Shown here piece by piece: positions 1 to 8,575 of a stretch of 64,000 nucleotides of DNA. The notes under the pieces were generated by a model that saw only the letters and a program-made list of their open reading frames with translations, was not told where the DNA came from and searched no databases. The translations under genes were made by a program, and so were the position numbers. This DNA comes from Flavobacteriaceae bacterium (GTDB taxonomy: Bacteria; Bacteroidota; Bacteroidia; Flavobacteriales; Flavobacteriaceae): the NCBI GenBank assembly GCA_947457615.1, contig CANGWK010000007.1, positions 35,717 to 99,716 on the forward strand, given 5' to 3'. Position 1 is the first letter of the stretch; each line of letters opens with the position of its first letter.

Positions 1-198
1 CATATTTTGAGCAGCAACACTAATATTGGTATATTCTAAATGGTCTACTGCAGAGGCTAAGTTTATAAATGTTGGAGCGACCACGATTTGAACTTCTTTA
101 TCCAACGGTAATTTATCAATTAATTCGTTCAATAAATCTTCCGTTTCTTCGGCATTTTTATTCATCTTCCAGTTGCCAGCAACAATCTTTGTTCTCAT
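1..198 (-). CDS. tpiA: Triosephosphate isomerase, N-terminal part (cut by window edge)
   Basis: The first 66 codons of a gene that runs off the left edge. The translation begins MRTKIVAGNWKMNKN and continues with APTF and AAQNM, which are the N-terminal strand, the catalytic Asn-Lys segment and the following strand of triosephosphate isomerase, the cytoplasmic glycolytic enzyme interconverting dihydroxyacetone phosphate and glyceraldehyde 3-phosphate. The frame is open to the edge. It follows the thioredoxin-like gene by a single base on the same strand, so the two are probably co-transcribed. The identification rests on the N-terminal motif only, but that motif is highly specific. Confidence 0.93.
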   Translation of the reverse strand, partial: MRTKIVAGNWKMNKNAEETEDLLNELIDKLPLDKEVQIVVAPTFINLASAVDHLEYTNISVAAQNM

Positions 199-199
199 T

Positions 200-700
200 T
201 TATAATGTTTTTAGAGTAGTATTTATTTTGTCAAAATCAGTTTCGATGGCTCGATAAATTTCAATTGCACCATTTTTATTAATTACCATATACCTCGGAA
301 TCCAATCTAAATCAATAGATTTTCCGAATGCACCTTTCATTCCATCAACATCATTCACCCAATAGTGATCGCCTGTGATCTGGTGTTTTTCAATTCCTGC
401 TTTCCATTTGTCAAACGTTTTGTCCAAAGAAATAAACACGTAAGCGACCTCTTCGTTATTTGCTTGCAGTTCTTTTACTTTAGGCATTGCTCCAACACAA
501 TCCCCGCACCAAGAAGCCCAAACTTCAATAACTAAGGTTTTGCCTTTGTACTTTTTTAAAACCTCTTTGAAAGTAATTTCTTTGTTGTCGGTATTAGTTA
601 ATTTTCCTTTTAACGCAACTTTAGAAAATTCATTTTTTTGTGCATTGCTGCAAGAGATGCAAGCCATAGTTATAACTATTAATAATACTATTTTTTTCAT
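200..700 (-). CDS. TlpA-like thioredoxin-fold lipoprotein
   Basis: A 166-residue protein with a short lipoprotein-type signal (hydrophobic stretch ending ACISCS, candidate lipidated Cys14 or Cys17) followed by a thioredoxin fold. The redox motif WCGDC lies at about residues 64-68, within VWASWCGDCVGAMP, and a cis-Pro segment (DWIPRYMV) follows near the C terminus. TlpA/ResA relatives are periplasmic or membrane-anchored thiol-disulfide reductases; the particular substrate cannot be read from the sequence. It sits between tpiA and a small membrane protein plus a MauE-like protein on the same strand, so it may form a redox group with the latter, which carries its own CxxC-like site. Confidence 0.85.
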   Translation of the reverse strand: MKKIVLLIVITMACISCSNAQKNEFSKVALKGKLTNTDNKEITFKEVLKKYKGKTLVIEVWASWCGDCVGAMPKVKELQANNEEVAYVFISLDKTFDKWKAGIEKHQITGDHYWVNDVDGMKGAFGKSIDLDWIPRYMVINKNGAIEIYRAIETDFDKINTTLKTL

Positions 701-721
701 GTTTTTTTAAAGTTTAATGAT

Positions 722-949
722 TTAATTTTTTATGGGATTGTAAAAACGGCCAATCCATTTTAATAATAGTACTAAATTTACTACACTAGCCAAAATTCCT
801 ATTGTTGGATATAATGGTAAATCGAATATTTTTAAATTGCTTTTAATCAGTATTAGGTAGATTCCAATCTTAATAAATAAAACACTAATTACAATATTGT
901 AAATTGCAATGGCTTTTCTATTGACAACTATTTTAAATGTATTTAGCAT
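722..949 (-). CDS. Small hydrophobic membrane protein of unknown function
   Basis: A 75-residue protein with two predicted membrane segments (about residues 15-37 and 48-66) and a basic N terminus. I do not recognise a family. Its start codon directly follows the stop of the upstream MauE-like gene, and the thioredoxin-like gene begins about 20 bases after its stop, so it is almost certainly translated as part of that operon. The arrangement suggests a membrane partner of the redox proteins, but this is inference from position only. Confidence 0.6.
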   Translation of the reverse strand: MLNTFKIVVNRKAIAIYNIVISVLFIKIGIYLILIKSNLKIFDLPLYPTIGILASVVNLVLLLKWIGRFYNPIKN

Positions 950-2053
950 TTATTTGTTTAAATCTATAAATGATTTATGAAGGTACACATTTAAATCGGA
1001 ACCATTAAATTTACCCTCCTTTATTCCCCAATAGTATTTAATTTCGTTTCCATTCCAAAGGTATTTCACTCCTGGAGTGTCTTTACCTTTTCCTAAAATA
1101 TTCCAAAACGGAATAACTTCTATAATTGTATAGGGATAAGTTGCACCTGCTTCTTTAAAGAAATCGGGAATTAATTCGGCTTCTTCGTTCATGAAAATAA
1201 CAGAAAGTGGAGGCAGAGAAGCATCTTTTTTTCTCATTTCAGTTAATTCTTTTGCAGCAGTGCGACAATGATCACAACCTGGAACGAAATAACATAATAT
1301 TTTTTTGCCTTTGTCAATACTAGGAAAAAACTTAGCATTCCCTGATTTTATTTTCTTCGGTTCACTTACATTTTCAACTTCTACCTTCTTAATGGTGTCT
1401 TTTTTAACGTCAGTAATTGGAGTATCTTTTTTTATAGTATCTACTGGAACAACTGCCTCCGATATTGTGTCTTGTGGCGTTTCCATCATTGGAGAAACTG
1501 TAAAATTCGTTGCTGGTGGCTGAATAGGTGCCAACATGTAAATCCCTAAAATAGTTGCAAAAAGAACCGTTGTTAAAATCCAGAAGTTTCCATCGTTAGC
1601 TGTTTTTGGTAGTAATTTATATAAATAAACGAGCATTCCAACCGCTACAATATTTTTAATGATTGCCTCAATAGGTGTCATCGGCAACAATTCACCAAAG
1701 CAACCACAGTTTCCAGAGTTACCGCCGCTTAAATAAGTAACATAGGTTAAATGCCCTATGAATACTGCTAACATTGTTATAGTAACTGGAACTAAAAATT
1801 TACGTAGCCAATTATTTTGCAATAGCAATAATCCTAAAGCCAATTCAATTCCGATAAGGGTTCGTGAAAAATAAGGCGCAAAACCTTCAGAAAATCCAAT
1901 CGTATAAAGTTGTTTTACTTCAAATGTTGAAATAGCAAAATAAGGAGAATCTAATAAATGTCCCTTAGAAAGTTTTGCCAATGCTGAAAGAATGAACAAT
2001 GCCGAGACAATAATCCGGAGGCTCCAAGCGGTATAGTTTTTTTTAGTTACCAT
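950..2053 (-). CDS. MauE/DoxX-like membrane protein with C-terminal thioredoxin-like region
   Basis: A 367-residue protein. The N-terminal half carries several membrane helices (starting near residues 12, 62, 90, 130 and 160) and a NCGCFGE motif in a loop, typical of the MauE/methylamine-utilisation and DoxX-related family of quinone- or thiol-linked membrane proteins. A Thr/Lys/Asp-rich linker (about residues 195-240) leads to a soluble domain with CYFVPGCDHCRTAAKEL, a thioredoxin-like active site. A similar layout is known in Bacteroidetes proteins called BT_3928-family. First gene of the minus-strand group ending in tpiA. Likely role is thiol-disulfide exchange across the inner membrane; the substrate is unknown. 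Confidence 0.8.
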   Translation of the reverse strand: MVTKKNYTAWSLRIIVSALFILSALAKLSKGHLLDSPYFAISTFEVKQLYTIGFSEGFAPYFSRTLIGIELALGLLLLQNNWLRKFLVPVTITMLAVFIGHLTYVTYLSGGNSGNCGCFGELLPMTPIEAIIKNIVAVGMLVYLYKLLPKTANDGNFWILTTVLFATILGIYMLAPIQPPATNFTVSPMMETPQDTISEAVVPVDTIKKDTPITDVKKDTIKKVEVENVSEPKKIKSGNAKFFPSIDKGKKILCYFVPGCDHCRTAAKELTEMRKKDASLPPLSVIFMNEEAELIPDFFKEAGATYPYTIIEVIPFWNILGKGKDTPGVKYLWNGNEIKYYWGIKEGKFNGSDLNVYLHKSFIDLNK

Positions 2054-2109
2054 ATTGTAGGTTTTTACAAAGATAGAAATGCTTTAATTAGTATATTGTT
2101 AACGAATTG

Positions 2110-2652
2110 TTATTGTCCAAATTTCATCAAAATCAATGCAAACACAGAATAGTTGATCATGTCTTGATAATTAGCATCAATACCTTCTGAAACTATAGTT
2201 ATCCCTTGATTATCTTCTATTTGCTTTACGCGAAGTAGTTTTTGTAGGATCAAATCCGTTAAGGAACTAACTCGCATTTCGCGCCAAGCTTCACCATAAT
2301 CATGATTTTTATCTTCCATCAGTTGCTTGGTAATCGCAATTTTCATATCGTAATTTTTCACAGCTTCATGTACTCCTAAATCTGGCTGTTCTACAACACC
2401 CATTTCCAATTGAATAAGAGCCATAATGCAATAATTTATAATACCAATAAATTCTCCAGTTTCATCTTCATCTACTTTTCTAACGGCATTTTGTTGCAAA
2501 CTTCTTATGCGTTGCGCTTTGATGTAAATTTGATCTGTTAAAGATGGCAGTCGTAAAATGCGCCAAGCACTTCCGTAATCAGTCATTTTTTTTTCAAATA
2601 AATCTCGGCAAATGCCAATAACTTTATCGTATTCTTGTGAAGTATTCTTCAT
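2110..2652 (-). CDS. DUF1599 domain protein
   Basis: A 180-residue protein containing two tandem copies of the same motif: DYGSAWRILRLPSLTDQIYIKAQRI near the N terminus and DYGEAWREMRVSSLTDLILQKLLRV in the second half. This duplication is characteristic of DUF1599, a Bacteroidetes family of unknown biochemical function. The frame extends further upstream, but the Met at 2652 is chosen because the only good -7 box (2713-2720) would place the transcript start inside the longer version, and the extra residues do not resemble the family. It is divergent from folP, with which this family is often adjacent. Confidence 0.85.
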   Translation of the reverse strand: MKNTSQEYDKVIGICRDLFEKKMTDYGSAWRILRLPSLTDQIYIKAQRIRSLQQNAVRKVDEDETGEFIGIINYCIMALIQLEMGVVEQPDLGVHEAVKNYDMKIAITKQLMEDKNHDYGEAWREMRVSSLTDLILQKLLRVKQIEDNQGITIVSEGIDANYQDMINYSVFALILMKFGQ

Positions 2653-2712
2653 TAATGGTATCTTTGTATGAAATTCTTTTTGCTTTGTGAAAATGTACAT
2701 AATGTCTAGCGT

Positions 2713-2720
2713 CAAATGTA
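2713..2720 (-). promoter_or_regulatory. Candidate -7 box (TACATTTG) for the DUF1599 gene
   Basis: On the minus strand this reads TACATTTG, a match to the Bacteroidetes TAnnTTTG -7 element. It gives a 5' leader of about 50 bases before the ATG at 2652 and supports that start over the longer reading frame. Confidence 0.5.
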
Positions 2721-2818
2721 AATAATATAGAATTAAGATGAAAATAAATCACAAATATTTTGAAATAAGGGATTAATTCTTTTAAATACTGAATACTTAG
2801 CACTGAACACTAAAATAA

Positions 2819-3643
2819 ATGACTATAAATTGTAACGGTAAACTTATCGATTTAGATTCTCCAAAAGTTATGGGAATCCTTAATATAACTCCCAATTCTT
2901 TTTTTGATGGAGGTAAACATGCCAATGAAAAAGCGATTTTAACTCAGGTAGAAAAAATGCTTCAAGAAGGAGCTACATTTATAGACATTGGTGGATATTC
3001 TAGCAAACCAAATGCCGAATTTGTTTCGGAGGAAGAAGAGTTAAATCGGTTAATTCCGGTAATTCAGAATGTTGTTAAAGAATTTCCAGAAATAATTATT
3101 TCTGTGGACACTTTTCGAAGTAATGTTGCTAAAGAATCTATTGAAAATGGAGCTGCCATTATTAACGATATTTCTGCTGGAAATTTAGATGCTAAAATGA
3201 TGGAAACCGTTGCCAAATTACAAGTTCCTTACATTATGATGCACATGAAAGGAACACCACAAACCATGCAGTCTTTAGCGCAATATGAAAATATTGGAAA
3301 AGAAATTTTGTTTTATTTTTCTCAAAAAATTGCTCAAGCTAGAAGTTTAGGAATTAACGATTTAATTTTAGATCCTGGTTTTGGATTTGCAAAAACATTG
3401 GAACAAAATTTTGAAGTTCTAAAAAAATTAGAATTGTTTCAAATGACGGAATTACCTATTTTAGCTGGACTTTCTAGAAAATCAATGGTATATAAAACTT
3501 TAGAAACCACAGCGGAATTTGCTTTAAACGGAACTACTTCATTAAACACAATTTCTTTACTAAAAGGAGCTAAAATTTTACGCGTTCACGATGTAAAAGA
3601 AGCGGTGGAATGCATACAGTTATTCAATCAATTAAAGAGTTAA
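2819..3643 (+). CDS. folP: Dihydropteroate synthase
   Basis: A 274-residue enzyme condensing p-aminobenzoate with 6-hydroxymethyl-dihydropterin pyrophosphate in folate synthesis; cytoplasmic, and the sulfonamide target. Family signatures are visible in order: VMGILNITPNSFFDGG at the N terminus, IDIGGYSSKP, IISVDTFRS, the pterin-binding LDPGFGFAKTLEQN, and LAGLSRKSM near the C terminus. Length matches bacterial FolP. The usual TRP in the second loop appears as SSKP here, a common Bacteroidetes variant. It stands alone between divergent DUF1599 and convergent rlmH. Confidence 0.96.
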   Translation: MTINCNGKLIDLDSPKVMGILNITPNSFFDGGKHANEKAILTQVEKMLQEGATFIDIGGYSSKPNAEFVSEEEELNRLIPVIQNVVKEFPEIIISVDTFRSNVAKESIENGAAIINDISAGNLDAKMMETVAKLQVPYIMMHMKGTPQTMQSLAQYENIGKEILFYFSQKIAQARSLGINDLILDPGFGFAKTLEQNFEVLKKLELFQMTELPILAGLSRKSMVYKTLETTAEFALNGTTSLNTISLLKGAKILRVHDVKEAVECIQLFNQLKS

Positions 3644-3696
3644 AATTAAATGCTATTTAGTATTATTTTTTTATAATAAAAGAAATTGTTTTAATC

Positions 3697-3745
3697 CAAA
3701 ACCCTTAATCTTAAACCCTAAACCTAAGACCCTAAACCCTGAACC
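3697..3745. repeat. Telomere-like AAACCCTA low-complexity tract
   Basis: The gap between convergent folP and rlmH holds a run of degenerate AACCCTAA / AAACCTAAG units repeated about six times. No complementary GGGTTTAGG arm is seen nearby, so it is a simple degenerate tandem tract rather than a hairpin. Confidence 0.6.
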
Positions 3746-3754
3746 CAAGAATCC

Positions 3755-4228
3755 CTACTGATGGTGATAAGGTTCATTCTTTAATATTGTAAACCCACGG
3801 TACAACTGTTCAATAACAAAAAGTCGAACCATTTGATGCGAAAAAGTCATTGCCGAAAGCGAGATTTTTCCTTGTGCTTTTTTATAAACTTCTTCACTAA
3901 ATCCGTAAGGGCCACCAATTACAAAAACTAGCGTTTTAATTCCGGCATTCATTTTCTTTTGCAAATATTCTGAAAATGCCACGCTTGAAAAAGCACTTCC
4001 GTTTTCGTCCAATAAAATCAACTGATCTGTAGGTGTTAATTTTGCTAAAATCAATTCGCCTTCTTTTTCTTTTTGCTGTGCTTCCGATAAATTCTTCCCG
4101 TTTTTAATATCTGGAATTACCTCCAAATCAAATTTAATATAAAACGAAAGGCGTTTTGTATAATCATCAATCAAAGTTTGCAGTGATTTATTGTCGGTTT
4201 TACCTATTGCCAAAAGACGTATGTTCAT
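3755..4228 (-). CDS. rlmH: 23S rRNA (pseudouridine1915-N3)-methyltransferase
   Basis: A 157-residue SPOUT methyltransferase that methylates pseudouridine 1915 in helix 69 of 23S rRNA. The SAM-binding trefoil-knot motifs are plain: LLDENGSAFSSVAFSEYL, FVIGGPYGFSEEV, and the C-terminal LSAMTFSHQMVRLFVIEQLYRGFTILKNEPYHHQ segment (cited from its motifs), which ends in the conserved YHH. Length is exactly that of the family. It is a single gene converging on folP. Confidence 0.96.
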   Translation of the reverse strand: MNIRLLAIGKTDNKSLQTLIDDYTKRLSFYIKFDLEVIPDIKNGKNLSEAQQKEKEGELILAKLTPTDQLILLDENGSAFSSVAFSEYLQKKMNAGIKTLVFVIGGPYGFSEEVYKKAQGKISLSAMTFSHQMVRLFVIEQLYRGFTILKNEPYHHQ

Positions 4229-4310
4229 TTGAATTTGAAATTAAGGCACAAATTTACAAATTGATTTCTATTTTATTCTAACATTCCACATCCAACTCCA
4301 AACAATTTTC

Positions 4311-4318
4311 TATTTTTG
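4311..4318 (+). promoter_or_regulatory. Candidate -7 box (TATTTTTG) of pyrD
   Basis: TATTTTTG, a TAnnTTTG match 20 bases before the pyrD ATG. No clear TTG element is present at 17-23 bases upstream. Confidence 0.45.
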
Positions 4319-4338
4319 TAGCACACAACTAAAACGCT

Positions 4339-5364
4339 ATGTACAAATTACTAATCCGTAAGTTTCTTTTTCTTTTTGACCCTGAAGAAGTACATTATTT
4401 CACCTTTTCTTTAATTCGATTTTCATCAAAAATTCCCGGTTTTTCATCCCTTTTCAGAGGATTATATTTAGTAAATGATAAACGATTGGAAACGGAAGTT
4501 TTCGGATTAAAATTCAAAAATCCCGTCGGACTTGCTGCAGGTTTTGATAAAGATGCCAAGTTGTACAGCGAACTTTCTGATTTTGGTTTCGGATTTATTG
4601 AAATCGGAACATTAACTCCTGTAGGCCAAGACGGAAATCCCAAAAAGCGTTTGTTTCGTTTAAAAGAAGATTCGGCAATCATTAACAGAATGGGATTTAA
4701 TAACGGGGGAGTTCAAGAAGCAGTCACTCGTTTAAAGAAAAATAAAAACGTTCTAATAGGTGGAAACATTGGAAAAAATAAGCTTACGCCAAATGAAAAT
4801 GCCACCCAAGATTATGAAATTTGCTTTGAAGCACTTTTTGATTATGTCGATTATTTTGTGGTAAATGTAAGCTCACCTAATACTCCAAACCTTCGTGAAC
4901 TTCAAGATAGAAAACCCTTAACGGAACTTTTGCAAACACTTCAAAATAAAAATTTAGCTAAGCAGAAGCAAAAACCAATTCTTTTAAAAATCGCTCCCGA
5001 TTTAACTGATCCCCAACTTTTAGACATTATAGACATAGTAAACGAAACTAAAATTGCTGGTGTAATTGCTACTAATACCACGTTGTCAAGGGAAGGTTTA
5101 CATTCAGAAAATAAAGATGAAGCTGGCGGACTATCAGGTAAACCATTAACCAATCGTTCTACTGAAGTCATTCGTTTTTTATCAGATAAAAGTAATAAAT
5201 CGTTTCCTATTATTGGAGTTGGCGGAATCCATTCTGCACAAGATGCAATTGATAAATTAAATGCTGGTGCCAGTTTAATTCAATTGTACACCGGATTTAT
5301 TTATGAAGGACCAAAGTTAGTTAGAGACATCAATAAAGAAATATTGAAAAAGTTAAAACAATAA
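4339..5364 (+). CDS. pyrD: Dihydroorotate dehydrogenase (quinone), class 2
   Basis: A 341-residue FMN enzyme oxidising dihydroorotate to orotate with quinone as acceptor in pyrimidine synthesis. The N-terminal amphipathic extension ([19 protein letters not shown]) is the membrane-associating region that distinguishes class 2. Then come [22 protein letters not shown], the catalytic-Ser segment [24 protein letters not shown] and the phosphate-binding [11 protein letters not shown]. Length agrees with class 2 enzymes. It is followed after about 35 bases by the HMG-CoA lyase gene, which has its own promoter box. Confidence 0.97.
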   Translation: MYKLLIRKFLFLFDPEEVHYFTFSLIRFSSKIPGFSSLFRGLYLVNDKRLETEVFGLKFKNPVGLAAGFDKDAKLYSELSDFGFGFIEIGTLTPVGQDGNPKKRLFRLKEDSAIINRMGFNNGGVQEAVTRLKKNKNVLIGGNIGKNKLTPNENATQDYEICFEALFDYVDYFVVNVSSPNTPNLRELQDRKPLTELLQTLQNKNLAKQKQKPILLKIAPDLTDPQLLDIIDIVNETKIAGVIATNTTLSREGLHSENKDEAGGLSGKPLTNRSTEVIRFLSDKSNKSFPIIGVGGIHSAQDAIDKLNAGASLIQLYTGFIYEGPKLVRDINKEILKKLKQ

Positions 5365-5386
5365 ACTTTTAAAGTTTAAACTTTTC

Positions 5387-5394
5387 TATCTTTG
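5387..5394 (+). promoter_or_regulatory. -7 box (TATCTTTG) immediately before the HMG-CoA lyase start
   Basis: TATCTTTG ends six bases before the ATG at 5401, so transcription should begin at or next to the start codon. It rules out the in-frame TTG at 5392, which overlaps the box, and implies a leaderless or nearly leaderless mRNA. Confidence 0.45.
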
Positions 5395-5400
5395 ACTTCA

Positions 5401-6264
5401 ATGAACAAAATCAAAATTATAGAATGTCCACGTGATGCCATGCAAGGCATAAAACCTTTCATTCCCACCGAACGAAAAGTGGATTATATTCAATCCTTGC
5501 TTCGTGTAGGTTTTGACACTATTGATTTTGGAAGTTTCGTTTCGCCCAAAGCAATTCCCCAAATGGTGGACACTGCTCAGGTACTTGCGCGAATAGATTT
5601 ATCCCAAACTACCAGTAAATTATTGGCAATTATAGCCAACACACAAGGTGCTGAAATGGCTTCAGTTCATAAAGAAATTCAGTATTTAGGATTTCCTTTT
5701 TCGATTTCCGAGAATTTCCAAATGCGAAATACTCACAAAACAATTGCCGAAAGTTTAATCACCTTACAAGAGATTTTGAATATTGCCGACAAGACCAATA
5801 AAGAAGTCGTTACGTATATTTCTATGGGCTTTGGCAATCCTTATGGCGACCCGTGGAACGTAGATGTAGTAGGAGAGTGGACAGAGAAATTAGCCAATAT
5901 GGGAGTGAAAATTTTATCACTTTCCGACACTATCGGAAGTTCTACGCCAGAGGTAATTAGTTATTTGTTCTCCAATTTAATTACAAAATACCCAAACATC
6001 GAATTTGGCGCTCATTTACATACTACTCCCGATAAATGGTTTGAAAAAATCGATGCCGCTTACCAAGCAGGTTGCCTTCGTTATGATGGCGCTATTCAAG
6101 GTTTTGGAGGCTGTCCGATGGCAAAAGACGACTTAACCGGCAACATGCCAACCGAAAAAATGTTGTCTTATTTCACCCAACACAAGGCCGATACCAACAC
6201 AAGCCCAATGAGTTTTGAAAGCGCTTACAACGTCGCCTCCCGATTGTTTGGAGAGTTTCATTAG
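5401..6264 (+). CDS. Hydroxymethylglutaryl-CoA lyase
   Basis: A 287-residue DRE-TIM metallolyase cleaving HMG-CoA to acetoacetate and acetyl-CoA, the last step of leucine breakdown. Visible features: KIIECPRDAMQGIKPFIPTERK (substrate and metal site near the N terminus; the usual VGPRDGLQ is CPRDAMQG), ISMGFGNPYGDPW, LSDTIGSS, the metal-ligand HLHTTP and the GFGGCPMAKDDLTGNMPTE loop, which contains the active-site Cys. The substitutions in the N-terminal motif mean a related acyl-CoA lyase activity is possible, but HMG-CoA lyase is the usual annotation for such Bacteroidetes proteins. ATG at 5401 is preferred over the upstream TTG. Confidence 0.85.
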   Translation: MNKIKIIECPRDAMQGIKPFIPTERKVDYIQSLLRVGFDTIDFGSFVSPKAIPQMVDTAQVLARIDLSQTTSKLLAIIANTQGAEMASVHKEIQYLGFPFSISENFQMRNTHKTIAESLITLQEILNIADKTNKEVVTYISMGFGNPYGDPWNVDVVGEWTEKLANMGVKILSLSDTIGSSTPEVISYLFSNLITKYPNIEFGAHLHTTPDKWFEKIDAAYQAGCLRYDGAIQGFGGCPMAKDDLTGNMPTEKMLSYFTQHKADTNTSPMSFESAYNVASRLFGEFH

Positions 6265-6406
6265 AAGCCAATCCAGCTATACATTACAAGTTTGCTAGTT
6301 AAAATCTTTTTTTCTAAGCCTAAAAACGTGCTCCTATGGTCGCAGTTTTAAGCCAAGAAAAAATAGCTTTTCCCTACGCAAAGCTTTCCATTTCTATCTG
6401 GGCTAG
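6264..6406 (-). repeat. TAGCCC-GAT interspersed element, copy 1
   Basis: Read on the minus strand it begins CTAGCCCAGATAGAAATGG and ends with GGATTGGCTTC, enclosing imperfect dyads of T-rich/A-rich runs around a central hairpin. Its termini match those at 24832-24910, and its first part matches 28961-29033 and 56402-56482. It starts right at the stop codon of the HMG-CoA lyase gene and fills part of the 389-base gap before guaB. Confidence 0.65.
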
Positions 6407-6449
6407 TTTAGCAGTTCTCAGTGTTCAGTTAGAGATATTCTGCATTCAT

Positions 6450-6499
6450 TAATTCGTGTAATTTCAATCCACATTAATTTGTGCAAATTCGTGTAATTC
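6450..6499. repeat. Direct repeat of ATTCGTGTAATT
   Basis: Two copies of ATTCGTGTAATT about 37 bases apart, with related ATTAATTTGTGCAAATT between them. Together with the preceding element and the guaB promoter this accounts for most of the gene-free stretch 6265-6653; no small gene is visible there. Confidence 0.5.
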
Positions 6500-6615
6500 G
6501 TGTCAAAAAAAATAATTCATTTTTAAATCCTATTTACTTAAACCCTAAATTAACTATATAATTCAGATTAAGAAAAAAACTTACTGCAATTAACCTCTAA
6601 TTTCCAACTTTTTAC

Positions 6616-6623
6616 TATATTTG
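6616..6623 (+). promoter_or_regulatory. Candidate -7 box (TATATTTG) of guaB
   Basis: TATATTTG 30 bases before the guaB ATG, a full match to TAnnTTTG. The usual TTG at 19 bases upstream is not evident. Confidence 0.5.
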
Positions 6624-6653
6624 CTCGCAATTTAACTACAACTACAAATTGCA

Positions 6654-8126
6654 ATGAAAGCACACAACTCTAAAATCATTGGCGAAGGTCTTACTTACGA
6701 TGATGTATTGCTTATTCCAAATTATTCCGAAGTTTTACCGCGCGAAGTTAGCATCCAATCCAAGTTTTCTAGAAACATTACGTTAAACGTTCCTATAGTT
6801 TCTGCAGCGATGGATACCGTTACCGAAAGTTCTATGGCAATTGCTATGGCGCAAGAAGGTGGAATAGGTGTTTTACATAAAAACATGACTATTGAGCAGC
6901 AAGCTGCAAAAGTTAAAAAAGTAAAACGTGCCGAAGCCGGAATGATTATCGATCCTGTTACATTGCCTTTAAACGCAACTGTTGGCGATGCCAAGCAAGC
7001 CATGAAAGAATTTGGTATTGGTGGAATTCCTGTGGTGGACGAAAACGGAACCCTAAAAGGTATTGCTACTAACCGTGATTTGAGATTTGAAAAAATTAAT
7101 TCCCGATCCATACTTGAAGTAATGACTTCTAAAAATTTAGTAACTGCTGCGGTAGGAACTACGTTACAAGAAGCAGAAGGGATTTTGCAACAAAATAAAA
7201 TTGAAAAGCTTCCTGTTGTGGATGCAGATTATAAATTAGTTGGGTTAATTACGTTTAGAGATATTACTAAACTAACACAAAAACCTATTGCAAATAAAGA
7301 TAAGTTTGGTCGTTTACGTGTTGCTGCTGCTCTAGGAGTAACAGCCGACGTCCTTGAAAGAGCAACTGCTTTAGTTAATGCTGGCGTAGATGCCGTAATT
7401 ATAGATACTGCTCACGGGCATACGCAGGGAGTAGTGACAGTTTTAAAACAAGTAAAAGAAAAATTTCCTAATTTGGATGTAGTAGTAGGAAATATTGCTA
7501 CTCCCGAAGCTGCATTGTATTTAGTTGCTAATGGTGCCGATGCCGTAAAAGTTGGAATTGGCCCCGGATCTATTTGTACTACTAGAGTAGTTGCTGGAGT
7601 TGGTTTTCCTCAATTTTCTGCAGTATTAGAAGTTGCTGCGGCATTAAAAGGCACAGGTGTTCCTGTAATTGCAGATGGTGGAATTCGTTACACAGGAGAT
7701 ATACCTAAAGCTATTGCCGCTGGAGCCGATTGTGTAATGTTAGGATCTTTATTAGCAGGAACTAAAGAATCTCCTGGAGAAACTATTATTTTTGAAGGAA
7801 GAAAATTCAAGTCCTACCGCGGAATGGGCTCTATTGAAGCAATGGAAGATGGATCGAAAGATCGTTATTTTCAAGATGTGGAAGATGATATTAAAAAATT
7901 AGTTCCCGAAGGAATTGTAGGGCGCGTTCCTTACAAAGGCGAATTAAACGAAAGCATGCAACAATTTGTAGGCGGTCTTCGTGCCGGAATGGGATATTGC
8001 GGAGCTAAAGACGTTCCGACTCTTCAAGAAACAGGTCGTTTTGTAAGAATTACTGCCAGCGGAATTGGCGAAAGTCACCCACATAATGTGACCATTACTA
8101 AAGAAGCACCAAATTATTCGAGATAG
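6654..8126 (+). CDS. guaB: Inosine-5'-monophosphate dehydrogenase
   Basis: A 490-residue enzyme oxidising IMP to XMP, the committed step to guanine nucleotides. The TIM-barrel start [20 protein letters not shown] and SAAMDTVTE are followed by two CBS domains (about residues 95-210), then [22 protein letters not shown], and [11 protein letters not shown] with the catalytic Cys near residue 308. The flap (SIEAM, with the RGMGS of the phosphate site) and the C-terminal [12 protein letters not shown] are intact. It is single, with its own promoter, and is the left border of the accessory island. Confidence 0.97.
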   Translation: MKAHNSKIIGEGLTYDDVLLIPNYSEVLPREVSIQSKFSRNITLNVPIVSAAMDTVTESSMAIAMAQEGGIGVLHKNMTIEQQAAKVKKVKRAEAGMIIDPVTLPLNATVGDAKQAMKEFGIGGIPVVDENGTLKGIATNRDLRFEKINSRSILEVMTSKNLVTAAVGTTLQEAEGILQQNKIEKLPVVDADYKLVGLITFRDITKLTQKPIANKDKFGRLRVAAALGVTADVLERATALVNAGVDAVIIDTAHGHTQGVVTVLKQVKEKFPNLDVVVGNIATPEAALYLVANGADAVKVGIGPGSICTTRVVAGVGFPQFSAVLEVAAALKGTGVPVIADGGIRYTGDIPKAIAAGADCVMLGSLLAGTKESPGETIIFEGRKFKSYRGMGSIEAMEDGSKDRYFQDVEDDIKKLVPEGIVGRVPYKGELNESMQQFVGGLRAGMGYCGAKDVPTLQETGRFVRITASGIGESHPHNVTITKEAPNYSR

Positions 8127-8139
8127 AATTAAATAGATT

Positions 8140-8273
8140 TTAACGTCTGGCTGTTTCAAGAAGTGGCGTATTAAGGAGGTATTTACTTTTACCTTAGCAC
8201 TTAACTTTAATCGAAAACTAAATGTTTAATTTAGTAATAAACTCGCCATTTCTGCAAACCGCTGATGTTGTAA
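8140..8273 (-). repeat. attC-like imperfect hairpin 1, at the 3' end of parE
   Basis: Two complementary arms, 8140-8168 (begins TTAACGTCTGG, ends GTGGCG) and 8244-8273 (begins CGCCATTTCTGC), pair with unpaired bases in between, enclosing about 75 bases. Ends and inner GTGGCG/CGCCA boxes match hairpin 2 (8899-9035), while the middle is different, as in integron attC sites. On the coding strand of parDE it lies immediately 3' of parE and ends in ACGTTAAAA, near the attC core GTTRRRY. Recombination activity is not shown. Confidence 0.5.
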
Positions 8274-8275
8274 TT

Positions 8276-8575
8276 TTATTCTTTAATTCTGTTTTTTAAA
8301 TCCATTCTAGAGTGCAAAAATCTAGTAATTTCAATTTCGTTTTCGCTAAATATTCTGAAGAATATTATGTGTTGCCCAGATTTAAAACCAAAAATATCAT
8401 TATTAATCTCTGTATAATTTTTTCCTAAGTTTTTATTTTCAGCCAATACTTGACAATCTTCAAGAAGTTCAAAATAATATTTGTCAGCTTGACTTTCAGA
8501 CCAAACTTCGTAGGTATAATCCCAAATCTTTGATAAATCTTCTACTGCTTTGTTTGTTAATTTGTATTTAGCCAT
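8276..8575 (-). CDS. parE: ParE/RelE-superfamily toxin
   Basis: A 99-residue protein beginning AKYKLTNKAVEDLSKIWDYTYEVWSESQADKYY (given by its parts), the typical N-terminal helix pair of ParE toxins, followed by strands KSGQHIIFFRIFSENEIEITRFLHSRMD that end in the conserved R-x-LH-x-RMD motif. ParE toxins usually poison DNA gyrase; the target here is not shown. The gene overlaps the antitoxin stop by eight bases, so translation is coupled. It is the downstream gene of a two-gene unit followed by hairpin 1. Confidence 0.9.
   Translation of the reverse strand: MAKYKLTNKAVEDLSKIWDYTYEVWSESQADKYYFELLEDCQVLAENKNLGKNYTEINNDIFGFKSGQHIIFFRIFSENEIEITRFLHSRMDLKNRIKE

Noticed and set aside
2653..2715. 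Longer N terminus for the DUF1599 protein
   Set aside because: The -7 box at 2713-2720 would put the transcript start inside it, and the residues are not family-like.
5392..5400. TTG start of the HMG-CoA lyase
   Set aside because: The codon is part of the -7 box TATCTTTG.
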